Below are positions 17,991 to 26,485 of a stretch of 64,000 bases of DNA, piece by piece (position 1 is the stretch's first letter; every line of letters begins with the position of its first letter). This DNA is from Chlamydiota bacterium. Lineage in GTDB: Bacteria > Chlamydiota > Chlamydiia > Chlamydiales > Rhabdochlamydiaceae. The stretch lies in contig JAJFMD010000007.1 in the NCBI GenBank assembly GCA_021772335.1, positions 62,001-126,000 of the forward strand. Reading direction: 5' to 3'. The notes under the pieces were generated by a model. That model had not been told where the DNA came from, made no database searches, and was given only the letters and a program-made list of their open reading frames with translations. Position numbers and translations under genes: made by a program.

Positions 17991-19035
17991 CTTTTTCCGG
18001 TAAATAGAGCTCTATCGCTTTTAGAATCTCACTCGCTTCTATGGTGTATAAACAGTCGCTATATTTACTCCCTCCACATCCATCGAGATTGCATGGTCTA
18101 CAAGGAAGCTTTTGACTAACCACTGTCGCCTGGGGATGTTGCCACGGCCCCCATGTTTGATCGCATGATGGCCCGAAAAGCACAACAACAGGTGTTTTAA
18201 ATACACTCGCCATATGCAACGGAACAGAATCAACACAGATCAACGCTTTCGCTTTTTCAATCAAAGCACCGAGCTGTTTGAGATCTGTTTGTCCAGAGAG
18301 ATTCATGATATTCTTTCTATCTAGAGGAGCGAGGATTTCATCAACCATCTCTATCTCAGCGGGGTCAGGAGCAGCAGTGATCACAACACGCTCTCCCCTC
18401 GCAACCAGCTTACGAATCACTTCAGTAAATGTCTCAGATGCTGTGCATTTAAACTTCCAGCGTGATGCAGGATGAATCACAATGTATTCACCTTGAGGGA
18501 TCACATCATATGCACTCGTAGGAATATGCATACCTAGATTGCGTTCTTCCACGGTTGGAAAAATCCCTAAACAGCGCAAAATATCGAGATGCTGCTCAAC
18601 AGTGTGACGTGGATAAGGACTGCTCTTGACAAGCTTCGTATAGATCTTCTTTTTACCGAAAAAACCGCTATCCCCAGGATCAAAACCAATCCGCAAAGAA
18701 GCTTTTGAAGCCCACAGAGCTAAAGCTCCTCGGTCCCCTTCTGTGAGGTTAATTGCGAGATCAAACCCTTTCTTACGAATCTGTCTTAAACGCGTGATTT
18801 CCTCTGAGAGTTTTTTAGAGCCTCGCTTTTGCAAAATATAGTGATCGATAGCAGGATGTCCTTCTAGCATGGGCAATGTATCGCCGTAGATATAGGCGGT
18901 AATCTCCGCCTGAGGCAAGTGCTTCTTTAATAGAGTATAAATAGGAGAGCTTAAGAGCACATCGCCATGATGACGCAATTTGACAATTAAAATTTTCTTT
19001 ACATTAGATAGATCTGGGTAGTTGCCGTAAACCAT
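17980..19035 (-). CDS. Glycosyltransferase family 9 (heptosyltransferase-like)
   Basis: 351-residue GT-B enzyme of the WaaC/WaaF family. The N-terminal half begins KKILIVKLRHHGDVLLSSP, the usual acceptor-side start of GT9. The C-terminal half has VIHPASRWKFKCTASETF and ICVDSVPLHMASVFKTPVVV followed by LFGPSCDQTWGPW, the donor-binding motifs that correspond to D-S-G-P-x-H-x-A in heptosyltransferases. It probably adds a sugar to the LPS/LOS core, which fits the nearby kdsA and lptB. The actual sugar is uncertain because Chlamydiaceae LOS has no heptose. It is convergent with lptB. Confidence 0.8.
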   Translation of the reverse strand: MVYGNYPDLSNVKKILIVKLRHHGDVLLSSPIYTLLKKHLPQAEITAYIYGDTLPMLEGHPAIDHYILQKRGSKKLSEEITRLRQIRKKGFDLAINLTEGDRGALALWASKASLRIGFDPGDSGFFGKKKIYTKLVKSSPYPRHTVEQHLDILRCLGIFPTVEERNLGMHIPTSAYDVIPQGEYIVIHPASRWKFKCTASETFTEVIRKLVARGERVVITAAPDPAEIEMVDEILAPLDRKNIMNLSGQTDLKQLGALIEKAKALICVDSVPLHMASVFKTPVVVLFGPSCDQTWGPWQHPQATVVSQKLPCRPCNLDGCGGSKYSDCLYTIEASEILKAIELYLPEKATV

Positions 19036-19141
19036 TGCACCTCATATAATCACCGCGCTAAAAAACTGGTTTTGCAACTCTATTTTCGTAAAAAACCGAA
19101 CTAGCATTACAAAATCAAAAAAATAAAGGAGACTAGATAAA

Positions 19142-19576
19142 ATGGCAATAGAACAAACACTTTCGATTATTAAGCCCGACGCAGCTCAAAATAACTGCAT
19201 TGGATCAATCATCGCACAGTTTGAGAAAAATGGCTTAAGAATCGCTGGTGCAAGAATGATGCACCTAACAAAAGAACAAGCTCAAGAATTTTACGCTGTT
19301 CACAAAGCGCGTCCTTTCTACAATGATCTTGTTAGCTTCATGACATCAGGCCATTGCATCGTTATGGTTCTCGAAGGGGAAAATGCTGTACTCAAAAACC
19401 GCGAGATCATGGGAGCAACTAACCCTGCAGAAGCAGCTGAAGGAACAATCCGCAAACAGTTCGCAGAATCCATTGAGCGCAATGCCGTGCACGGTTCTGA
19501 TAGTCTTGAAAACGCAAAAATCGAAGTTGCTTTTTTCTTCAAACCTGAAGAGATCTTCTCCCTTTCTGCTAGATAA
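19142..19576 (+). CDS. ndk: Nucleoside diphosphate kinase
   Basis: 144-residue enzyme that equilibrates nucleoside di- and triphosphates. Motifs: [13 protein letters not shown] at the N-terminus, [14 protein letters not shown] in the middle, and the active-site histidine in [12 protein letters not shown]. Length matches chlamydial Ndk. A good AAAGGAG ribosome-binding site lies ten bases before ATG. It stands alone, with a hairpin about 170 bases downstream. Confidence 0.96.
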   Translation: MAIEQTLSIIKPDAAQNNCIGSIIAQFEKNGLRIAGARMMHLTKEQAQEFYAVHKARPFYNDLVSFMTSGHCIVMVLEGENAVLKNREIMGATNPAEAAEGTIRKQFAESIERNAVHGSDSLENAKIEVAFFFKPEEIFSLSAR

Positions 19577-19746
19577 TAAAAAGGTTGTGTAACTATATGT
19601 CTGTAAAAAACCAGAGCTAGCGAAATCGAGAAGTCTTTTCATTTGAGAGAAGTAAATAGTCAATGGCTATTTGCGCCGAGCAAAGGGAAGGAATTCGATG
19701 ATTGCAGCAGCTATGAATTTACAGAAATAGAGTTACATAATCGGAT

Positions 19747-19772
19747 AAGCGCAATGATGATCCATTGCGCTT
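19747..19772 (+). terminator. Hairpin terminator downstream of ndk
   Basis: A perfect 10-bp stem AAGCGCAATG/CATTGCGCTT with loop ATGATC is followed by TTACTATTTTTT. It reads as a plus-strand terminator, 170 bases after the ndk stop. The bases between (19577-19746) show no supported gene. Confidence 0.6.
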
Positions 19773-19796
19773 TACTATTTTTTAAACAAATAATCC

Positions 19797-20126
19797 CTAT
19801 CCAGAAATGCGTGAAGCTCTCGCTGGCGCAAGAGATGAGGGAGAATTAAACTGACCTTGTTGGTTTGCTAAGTAAATTTGAGCCACAGCTAGATTCGGAT
19901 TATTTGCATGAATAGCTTGAATCAGATGGAATGCGTAATTATAGTTTTGGGCAACTTGGGTATGATTTTGTTCAGATTCAGGAGGACCATTGTTTAAAGA
20001 TAGAGCTTGTGATACTAGAGAAATGAGATTTCTTGGATTTAAATAGGCTAAATATGGCGAAAGCCTTCCTAGACTTGATAAATCTAATGAACTAACGCTA
20101 TCAACACCATTTGCTGGAACTGCCAT
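19797..20126 (-). CDS. Small leucine-rich-type protein, copy B
   Basis: 109-residue protein. Its ends match the neighbouring 81-residue protein: N-terminus VPANGVDS then LDLSSLG (neighbour IPASGASS then LDLSG) and C-terminus LAPARASRISG (neighbour LAPARVSVISG). Here the middle is a different helical segment (NYNYAFHLIQAIHANNPNLAVA). AGGAG stands six bases before ATG, a good ribosome-binding site. No signal peptide. Shared ends with different middles suggest duplication and recombination. Function unknown; the LxxLxL fragments resemble leucine-rich-repeat caps. Confidence 0.55.
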   Translation of the reverse strand: MAVPANGVDSVSSLDLSSLGRLSPYLAYLNPRNLISLVSQALSLNNGPPESEQNHTQVAQNYNYAFHLIQAIHANNPNLAVAQIYLANQQGQFNSPSSLAPARASRISG

Positions 20127-20140
20127 TTTTATCTCCTATC

Positions 20141-20386
20141 TTAACCAGAAATCACACTAACTCTTGCTGGGGCAAGTGTTGGCGGAGCTGCTTGCATATG
20201 CGGCAAAGCATGCAAATGTGCTAAAAATGGGGCATTTGTGATTTGTGCCACACCTGATAGGTTTAAACTTGATAGATTCGGCAGATCCCCTAAAGATGAG
20301 AAATCTGTTATTTGTGCCGCACCTGATAGATCTAAATTGGTTGGATTTGCGCTACTAGCGCCACTTGCTGGAATGCTTATTTTCAT
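20141..20386 (-). CDS. Small leucine-rich-repeat protein, copy A
   Basis: 81-residue protein containing two LRR-like units of about 23 residues: LDLSGAAQITDFSSLGDLPN then LSSLNLSGVAQITNAPFLAH. Its ends are shared with the 109-residue protein 14 bases downstream. A near-perfect promoter lies upstream (20412-20440). The AGGAG site touches the ATG with no spacing; in copy B the same AGGAG is followed by six bases and then ATG, and the aligned codon here is ATA. Either initiation is inefficient or ATA is used. The gene may therefore be weakly expressed or decaying. Confidence 0.5.
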   Translation of the reverse strand: MKISIPASGASSANPTNLDLSGAAQITDFSSLGDLPNLSSLNLSGVAQITNAPFLAHLHALPHMQAAPPTLAPARVSVISG

Positions 20387-20411
20387 CTCCTAAAAATTAT
20401 TTATAATATTA

Positions 20412-20440
20412 GTTATATCATAAAATGTAATTAATATCAA
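20412..20440 (-). promoter_or_regulatory. Sigma70-type promoter of the small LRR gene pair
   Basis: Minus-strand TTGATA (20435-20440) and TATAAC (20412-20417) are exactly 17 bases apart, and the first start codon is 25 bases further on. It should drive both small paralogues, which are only 14 bases apart. Confidence 0.6.
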
Positions 20441-20596
20441 TTTTTACAACGTCTGTAATTCACTCTTATATCATGACAGAAAAGCGGTAAACCTCTCTTG
20501 GTTAGCAAGATAGCTTAAAAACTGCAATTTAATGACCATTTAATCGCATTTTAATGGCATAGAGGAGAGAAAGCTCTTAGCGAAGCTGATTGGTTT

Positions 20597-20965
20597 TTAG
20601 TCATTTAGATTCAGATGAGAGACCTGATCGGGACTGAGCCGCGTAGAGGAGTCTTGGAGAGGGATGTTGCCACTGATTATATCTAGTGCTAAAAAGCTCA
20701 ATGCAAAATCATTGGGATCCGCTACAGGAGGTTGATCACCAACTGCGTGAGTCGAATCGACTAGCAGAGAGTGATCTGCGTCCTCTCCGTCTAACGGACG
20801 CAATATTGTCCCTCCGGTCTCTGTACCTGCAGAAGCATCTGAAGAAAAAGAGGTTGTTACGAGATCGTTAGCACCCTGTGCTGTTATATCCTGTTGCGAT
20901 GGCGGGGGTTGAACAATTTGTGCATTGGGAGAAGTTTCAAATGGATCTTGTACGGGACTTGACAT
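20597..20965 (-). CDS. Acidic disordered hypothetical protein
   Basis: 122 residues, rich in Asp, Ser, Thr, Pro and Gln, with no predicted fold except a short hydrophobic helix near residues 85-100 (DFALSFLALDIISGNIP). A very strong AGGAGGG ribosome-binding site eight bases before ATG argues that it is a real gene. The low-complexity polar N-terminus (MSSPVQDPFETSPNAQIV) is of the type seen in type III secretion substrates. I recognise no family. The 210 bases between it and the small LRR pair hold only the promoter of that pair. Confidence 0.5.
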   Translation of the reverse strand: MSSPVQDPFETSPNAQIVQPPPSQQDITAQGANDLVTTSFSSDASAGTETGGTILRPLDGEDADHSLLVDSTHAVGDQPPVADPNDFALSFLALDIISGNIPLQDSSTRLSPDQVSHLNLND

Positions 20966-21030
20966 GTTTCCCTCCTATTTTAAGTGAACATCATAACATA
21001 AGATAGCGGATCAGTTGAAGAAAAATGCGA

Positions 21031-21495
21031 TTAATGCGGTAGAGCAGAGTTAGCGGGCGAGCGTTCGAGGAGAAACGTTAAGGGGCCATCGTTGACGAGA
21101 GCAACTTGCATAAGCGCTTGGAACTGCCCTGTTTGAACGCGGGGGTATTTTTCTTTAACAGTCTGAACAAAGCTGTCGTAGAGCGGTTCAGCGACTGTTG
21201 CAGGTGCTGAATGAATGAAGGTAGGCCGGCGTCCTTTGGAGCAGTCGGCATAGAGTGTGAATTGAGAGACGATGAGGATCTCTCCGTTTGTATCGAAGAT
21301 GGAGCGATTCATCTTACCTTGATCGTCTTCGAAAATGCGCAAGTTGAGAAGTTTATCAGCGAGGAAGGATATAGGCTCTTCGTTGTCTATTTTTTCTACA
21401 GCAAAAAAAACGAGAAAGCCAGGACCTATTGCAGAGATCTGTTTGTGATCAACTGTGACACTAGCTGAAGAGACTCGTTGAATCAAAAGACGCAT
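21031..21495 (-). CDS. dtd: D-aminoacyl-tRNA deacylase
   Basis: 154-residue DTD enzyme that hydrolyses D-amino acids (and Gly-tRNA-Ala) from tRNA. Motifs: MRLLIQRVSSASVTVD at the start, LIVSQFTLYADCSKGRRPTF with the SQFTL signature, and NDGPLTFLLE corresponding to the NxGPVT motif. The start overlaps the mreB stop by one base (TAATG), so it is co-translated with mreB. Confidence 0.93.
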   Translation of the reverse strand: MRLLIQRVSSASVTVDHKQISAIGPGFLVFFAVEKIDNEEPISFLADKLLNLRIFEDDQGKMNRSIFDTNGEILIVSQFTLYADCSKGRRPTFIHSAPATVAEPLYDSFVQTVKEKYPRVQTGQFQALMQVALVNDGPLTFLLERSPANSALPH

Positions 21496-22583
21496 TAGAG
21501 ATTATTAGCACGGCGCTTTTTAAACTTATCGAGATAATCAAGTGCTTTACCAGTTCCGAGACAAACAGCGAGTAGCGGGCTTGGAGCAGTGATGACTGGC
21601 AGTCCAGTTTCTTTAATCAGTGCTTTATCAAGACCTTTAATCAGCGCTCCACCACCTGCAAGAACCATACCGCGTTCTACGAGATCAGCAGCAAGTTCTG
21701 GAGGACATTTTTCTAGTGTGAGCTTGACGTTCTCGATAATTTGCAAAATCGGTTCTGCAAGACATTCGCGAATTTCAACGGAGTTGATGCGTTTAGTGAC
21801 AGGCAGACCGGCAACTTGGTCGCGTCCACGCACTTCCATTTCGAGCTCATGATCTCCAAGAGGATATGCTGAGCCAATTGTCATCTTGATATCTTCCGCT
21901 GTGCGCGGTCCAATCATCAAGTTGTATGTGCGGCGCATGTAGTTGACGATACACTCATCAAATTCATCACCAGCGATACGTAAGGAACGAGACTCTACAA
22001 CACCACCGAGGGAGATGATCGCAATTTCTGTTGTACCACCACCGACGTCGATGATTAAGTTCGCAGAGGGCTCGTGAACTGGAAGACCGACTCCAATAGC
22101 AGCAGCCATTGGCTCTTCGATCAAAATAACTTCTTGTGCTCCAGCACGGAGAGCAGAATCTTCAACAGCGCGCTTCTCTACGCCAGTAATCCCTGAAGGA
22201 ACTGCGATAAGAATTTTAGGGCGGAAGAGGCTGCGTGCAGGACTCACTCTTTTGATTAATGCTTTTAGCATTCCTTCAGCAATTTCAAAATCAGCGATGA
22301 CACCATCTTTCATTGGTCGAACAGCGTGAATTTTACGCGGTGTTTTACCGAGCATCGCTTTAGCTTTATGACCGACTGCAAGAACTTCGTTGGTTATGGA
22401 ATCAACTGCAACAACAGAAGGTTCTGCTAGAACAATTCCTTTCCCGCGGACGTAAACAAGTGTGTTTGCGGTTCCTAAATCGATTCCAATATCACTGGTA
22501 AAAATACCAGAGAATTGGCTGCACTTTTTGATAATTGCTCTGCCTGATTTGGCAACAATATCTAGAACGTTTTTATTACTCAT
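21495..22583 (-). CDS. mreB: Rod-shape actin homologue MreB
   Basis: Actin-fold ATPase that positions septal and lateral peptidoglycan synthesis; in chlamydiae, which lack FtsZ, it acts in division. Motifs: IGIDLGTANTLVYVRGKGIV (phosphate 1) and NLIIDVGGGTTEIAIISLGG (phosphate 2). The frame is open to an ATG at 22622 that would overlap the SNF2 gene, but the ATG at 22583 (MSNKNVLD, 362 residues) starts just after the SNF2 stop and has the usual MreB length, so I use it. It is the second gene of SNF2-mreB-dtd; SNF2-mreB matches CT708-CT709. Confidence 0.95.
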   Translation of the reverse strand: MSNKNVLDIVAKSGRAIIKKCSQFSGIFTSDIGIDLGTANTLVYVRGKGIVLAEPSVVAVDSITNEVLAVGHKAKAMLGKTPRKIHAVRPMKDGVIADFEIAEGMLKALIKRVSPARSLFRPKILIAVPSGITGVEKRAVEDSALRAGAQEVILIEEPMAAAIGVGLPVHEPSANLIIDVGGGTTEIAIISLGGVVESRSLRIAGDEFDECIVNYMRRTYNLMIGPRTAEDIKMTIGSAYPLGDHELEMEVRGRDQVAGLPVTKRINSVEIRECLAEPILQIIENVKLTLEKCPPELAADLVERGMVLAGGGALIKGLDKALIKETGLPVITAPSPLLAVCLGTGKALDYLDKFKKRRANNL

Positions 22584-22588
22584 AGAAT

Positions 22589-25500
22589 TTATGTCTTTAG
22601 AAGCTCTAAAACGTCTTCCCATGTTAATTTGGCAATGGCCTCATCATCGCAGCTTACGATTTTCTTGACGAGTCCTTTTTTACGGTTTTGCATTTCTGCA
22701 ATTTTTTCTTCTATCGTTCCAAGGGTAATTAGCTTGTACGCAGAGACTGATCTTGTCTGTCCGATGCGATGTACGCGATCGGTTGCCTGGCTTTCGACAG
22801 CGGGATTCCACCACATATCATAATGAATCACTGTATCTGCGCTGACTAAATTTAAACCTGTACCACCTGCTTTAAGGGAAACGAGGAAGACGGATATCGT
22901 ATCATCTTCATTAAAATTCTTGACGACATCTAGGCGATTTTTTGTCGAACCATCGAGATAGAGAAAGCGAATACCCATTTGCTCAAAATCAGCGCGCATG
23001 ATTTGTAACATGCGTGTGTACTGAGAGAAAATGACGGTTTTGTGATTTCCTTCAATCAAAGTTTGCAATAGCTCGAGAAGCATATCATATTTCGCAGAAT
23101 CACCGGGCTCTGCTTTTTCTTTTGCGAAAATTGCAGGATGACAGCAGATCTGTTTAAGACGTGTTAATGTTGCTAAAACATGAATTTGAACACGATCAAA
23201 TCCGTCGCGTTCAACGAGTTTAACAAGTTCATCACGCGCAGATTCTGCGTAAGAGCGATAAAGTTGCATCTGAGTTTCGCTGAGCTGACAATGATAGATA
23301 AGCTCAGAGACAGGAGGCAGATCATCGAGTACGTCGTTTTTCATACGGCGCAAAATAAACGGAGATACTTTTTTGCGCAGATACTCAATATTTTTTTGTT
23401 GCTCCTCGCCAGTGACACGCACATATTTTTCGACAAACCGCTCATAACTACTTAAAAAACCTGGCATGAGGAAATCAAATAAGCTCCACATTTCATCGAG
23501 TGAGTTTTCGATCGGAGTACCCGAGAGAATTAAGCGATAATCCGCTTTGGTCATTTTCACCGATTTTGCATTGCGCGTTCCGCGATTTTTGATATGTTGC
23601 GCTTCATCGAGAATCACATAAGCAAAATTAACTTTTTCATAGATCTCAATGTCTTTTTGCAAAAGCGTATAAGAAGTAATGACCACATCATAATCTTTTG
23701 CATTTGCAATCATCTTTTTGCGCGCTTGAGGCACACCTTCGATGACATGTGCTTTAATTTTTGGATTGAATTTATGAAACTCTTCTTTCCAGTTGTAGAG
23801 AAGCGATGTAGGGCAAACAATTAAAGAGACTGCATTTTTGGTTTTCTTATGATGTTGCGTAAGGGTTGCAATTGCCTGCAGAGTTTTACCAAGACCCATA
23901 TCATCCGCGAGTATTCCATTAAGAAACATACCACGAAGTCTCTCTAGCCAATTAATACCTTCAAGTTGATAAGGGCGCAGATCTGCGATCACTTCATCTG
24001 GTTTTCCAGTGAAAACAAGCTCTTTTTCGCCGAGCATTTGTTTGCGAATCTCAACGAGTTGTTTCGAGATAGAAAAAGTAATAGGCAATCCATCGAAATG
24101 CGATTTTTCAATATTCGCAATGCTCCACAATGGACGTTTTAACGTGTGATTATCGAGTTTCTCAACGCCAAGCTCATCAAACACTTTAACGACTTCAGCC
24201 GTTTGCTCTAAATCAAGCACGAGAATTTTTGGAAGTTTATTTCCTTCGCTTTTCTTCGCTTTTGAACGAGGCATTTCGAGCTCAATATATGATTTGCGCG
24301 AGGCCATACATTCCCAAAGGCGATCGATTTTCACACCTTTCAGAGGGCCGTTTACTTTAAGCTCAATTTGATAAGTATCAATGCGGTCAGTATGTGAGAG
24401 CTTTAAGCTAAAGGTTGTATCATCATAGATCACTTGATCGAGTAGGTTTTGGGGGCAATTAAACTCAACGTGATGTTGGTTGCGAGGAATGACTTCTGTC
24501 ATAAACTCAACGATCTTTTTTTCTGATCTTGAGATAAAAACGCCTTGCTCTTCGTTGTAGAGAAAATCCTGAAAGAGATCTTCGATAATTCGTCTTTCTT
24601 CAACGAGATTGCGCGCTAAAATCCCCTCTTCGCTTTTAAAGCTTGAGATGTCGCTGAAGGTAAGTGTAGCAGGAAGAGCGGGAATTTTTTGATCGTCGTA
24701 ATGGAAGAAAAGAGCGGCATCAAGTTCTCCATCTAGAAAAGCAATTTCACAAGTCGCTTTTAATGCATGCGTATAAGGGAGCGTCGTGATCTTCTCAATT
24801 GATTTATTCTCTTCAAACTCAGCAAAACAGCGCAACTGTGGAAGCGCGTTTTCAACAAAAGAACCAAACAAAGGCTCCGGAATGGTCATTTCACGGATCT
24901 TATTTAAGTCACGTAAATGACTGCGTGTCACATAATCGACAAACCGATAATAAACTCCATTATAGAGCATGCCAGGTTTAGGAGAGGCGAAAAATGAGAC
25001 CTCTTCCAGCTCAATTGACTCCTGATCGATTGAAACCTGTGGATTTAAAAGCATTTTTGAAACAGGTGGCGCGATGTATTCTAAAGCAAAACGGAAATTC
25101 GCTCGCTTTGGTGAAAAGCGCATCACATTTTCCAAATTACCTTTATATACTGACCCTAAAGGAGGCAAGTCATCATCTTGAGATGTAAATCCATGCTGAA
25201 AATAGCGCGTGCTTGCAATGGTATATAACATTTCCAATACGATCCCAAAGAAAGTTGCTTCTAACTGAATCACTCTATGAGCACGCTCAGAATCTTTGCT
25301 TTCAGTATATCGTGCATTTTCTAAGATCATGCGCACCATTTCACACTGATACTCATCAAAAGATTCTAATGAAAACACATACCGCTTGCCACCGAGATTG
25401 ATTGACTCTTCATAGCGCATCGCATCAAAAAAACGCTTTACATTAGGAATAAACAATGGCTTAGAGCGCGCTGGAAGGCGTAGGGCAATTTGCATATCAA

Positions 25501-26113
25501 CCCATCCTTTAGCCATCGCCTGCTCATTGACTTTTGGCTCTGCAAAAATCAGCAAAAATTCAGCTTTATCAATCTGCTTCTCTTCCCTAACACGAAAAAA
25601 CGGAGAGCCAGCAAGTAGGTTGGCAGTAGAGATGTACTCCTGCAGCACCTCTTCTTCATAAAGCAGTTTTTGTCGCTCGATCTCTTTACTCTCAGCAGTT
25701 TTAATCTGTTCAAGTAATTTTTCCTTTTCATCATCTTCGATCTCTTGCTGCTCAGCAAGTTCTTCGATATTGGTTTCTTTTGAGTAAGCAACTAAGATTT
25801 CATCAAGATTTTTTTCGAGAAAAAACAGGAGAGCTGCTAGATGTGTACAATCATAATTGTAAGGGCAATCGCAGTTTGAATCGACTAGCTCACACTCAAA
25901 ACGGTCAATTTCAATTTCACTTTCATAAACATTATCATACTGACCAACAATGCGACTGGTAATGCGCAACGCCTTATCATCAAGATGACCAATTTTGGCA
26001 GCTAACACTTTTTGATCTTCAAAAAGAGTACGCCCATCCTTAAGAATATTTGAAGAAAAGTCCTGCTTTAATTTTCGAAAATTTAACATATTCCCTAAAA
26101 AGGTATCACTCAT
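22589..26113 (-). CDS. SWIM-domain SNF2/SWI2-family helicase
   Basis: 1174-residue DNA-dependent ATPase. A SWIM zinc finger (CDCPYNYDCTH, CxCxnCxH) lies at about residues 78-90. The SNF2 core fills the C-terminal 500 residues: motif I DDMGLGKTLQ, motif II LDEAQHI, motif III LSGTPIENSLDEMW, motif V LKAGGTGLNLVSADTVIHYD and motif VI QATDRVHRIGQ. Such proteins act in transcription recycling or repair in bacteria; the chlamydial role is not established. It precedes mreB by five bases and is equivalent by order to CT708. A second SNF2 gene lies at the right edge of the window, without a SWIM motif that I can see. Confidence 0.92.
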   Translation of the reverse strand: MSDTFLGNMLNFRKLKQDFSSNILKDGRTLFEDQKVLAAKIGHLDDKALRITSRIVGQYDNVYESEIEIDRFECELVDSNCDCPYNYDCTHLAALLFFLEKNLDEILVAYSKETNIEELAEQQEIEDDEKEKLLEQIKTAESKEIERQKLLYEEEVLQEYISTANLLAGSPFFRVREEKQIDKAEFLLIFAEPKVNEQAMAKGWVDMQIALRLPARSKPLFIPNVKRFFDAMRYEESINLGGKRYVFSLESFDEYQCEMVRMILENARYTESKDSERAHRVIQLEATFFGIVLEMLYTIASTRYFQHGFTSQDDDLPPLGSVYKGNLENVMRFSPKRANFRFALEYIAPPVSKMLLNPQVSIDQESIELEEVSFFASPKPGMLYNGVYYRFVDYVTRSHLRDLNKIREMTIPEPLFGSFVENALPQLRCFAEFEENKSIEKITTLPYTHALKATCEIAFLDGELDAALFFHYDDQKIPALPATLTFSDISSFKSEEGILARNLVEERRIIEDLFQDFLYNEEQGVFISRSEKKIVEFMTEVIPRNQHHVEFNCPQNLLDQVIYDDTTFSLKLSHTDRIDTYQIELKVNGPLKGVKIDRLWECMASRKSYIELEMPRSKAKKSEGNKLPKILVLDLEQTAEVVKVFDELGVEKLDNHTLKRPLWSIANIEKSHFDGLPITFSISKQLVEIRKQMLGEKELVFTGKPDEVIADLRPYQLEGINWLERLRGMFLNGILADDMGLGKTLQAIATLTQHHKKTKNAVSLIVCPTSLLYNWKEEFHKFNPKIKAHVIEGVPQARKKMIANAKDYDVVITSYTLLQKDIEIYEKVNFAYVILDEAQHIKNRGTRNAKSVKMTKADYRLILSGTPIENSLDEMWSLFDFLMPGFLSSYERFVEKYVRVTGEEQQKNIEYLRKKVSPFILRRMKNDVLDDLPPVSELIYHCQLSETQMQLYRSYAESARDELVKLVERDGFDRVQIHVLATLTRLKQICCHPAIFAKEKAEPGDSAKYDMLLELLQTLIEGNHKTVIFSQYTRMLQIMRADFEQMGIRFLYLDGSTKNRLDVVKNFNEDDTISVFLVSLKAGGTGLNLVSADTVIHYDMWWNPAVESQATDRVHRIGQTRSVSAYKLITLGTIEEKIAEMQNRKKGLVKKIVSCDDEAIAKLTWEDVLELLKT

Positions 26114-26323
26114 TTTGAAAACCGGCCTTTAGCATTTCATCGTTACTTGGAAATTTTTTCGCCGTCATTTGTAACGATTTTTTTTGCAGGCCGCAACCAA
26201 AATCTAATTTATTAAAGTTTTTTTTACAACCCTCTTTCTGCGCATGCGAATTATTGCTTCTAAAAAACACTGGTTTTTGCTTAAATTGATCCTTAAATTT
26301 TTCGATTGCAGTGCAATTGATCT

Positions 26324-26395
26324 GCGGGTGTAGCTCAGTGGTAGAGCATCACGTTGCCAACGTGAGGGTCGTGAGTTCGAATCTCATCACCCGCT
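26324..26395 (+). tRNA. tRNA-Gly (anticodon GCC)
   Basis: Full 72-nt cloverleaf. Acceptor GCGGGTG pairs with CACCCGC, discriminator T, D-arm GCTC/GAGC, anticodon stem TCACG/CGTGA with loop TTGCCAA and anticodon GCC, T-arm GTGAG/CTCAT with one G-T pair. A T-run directly follows. CCA is not encoded. Confidence 0.97.
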
Positions 26396-26485
26396 TTTTT
26401 ACATATTCACATACGTCTTTTGTTTTCTAAAAAATAAGGACTTAAGTTATTTTGGGAACAAAACGCGTACCTTGGAGGAATTGAT

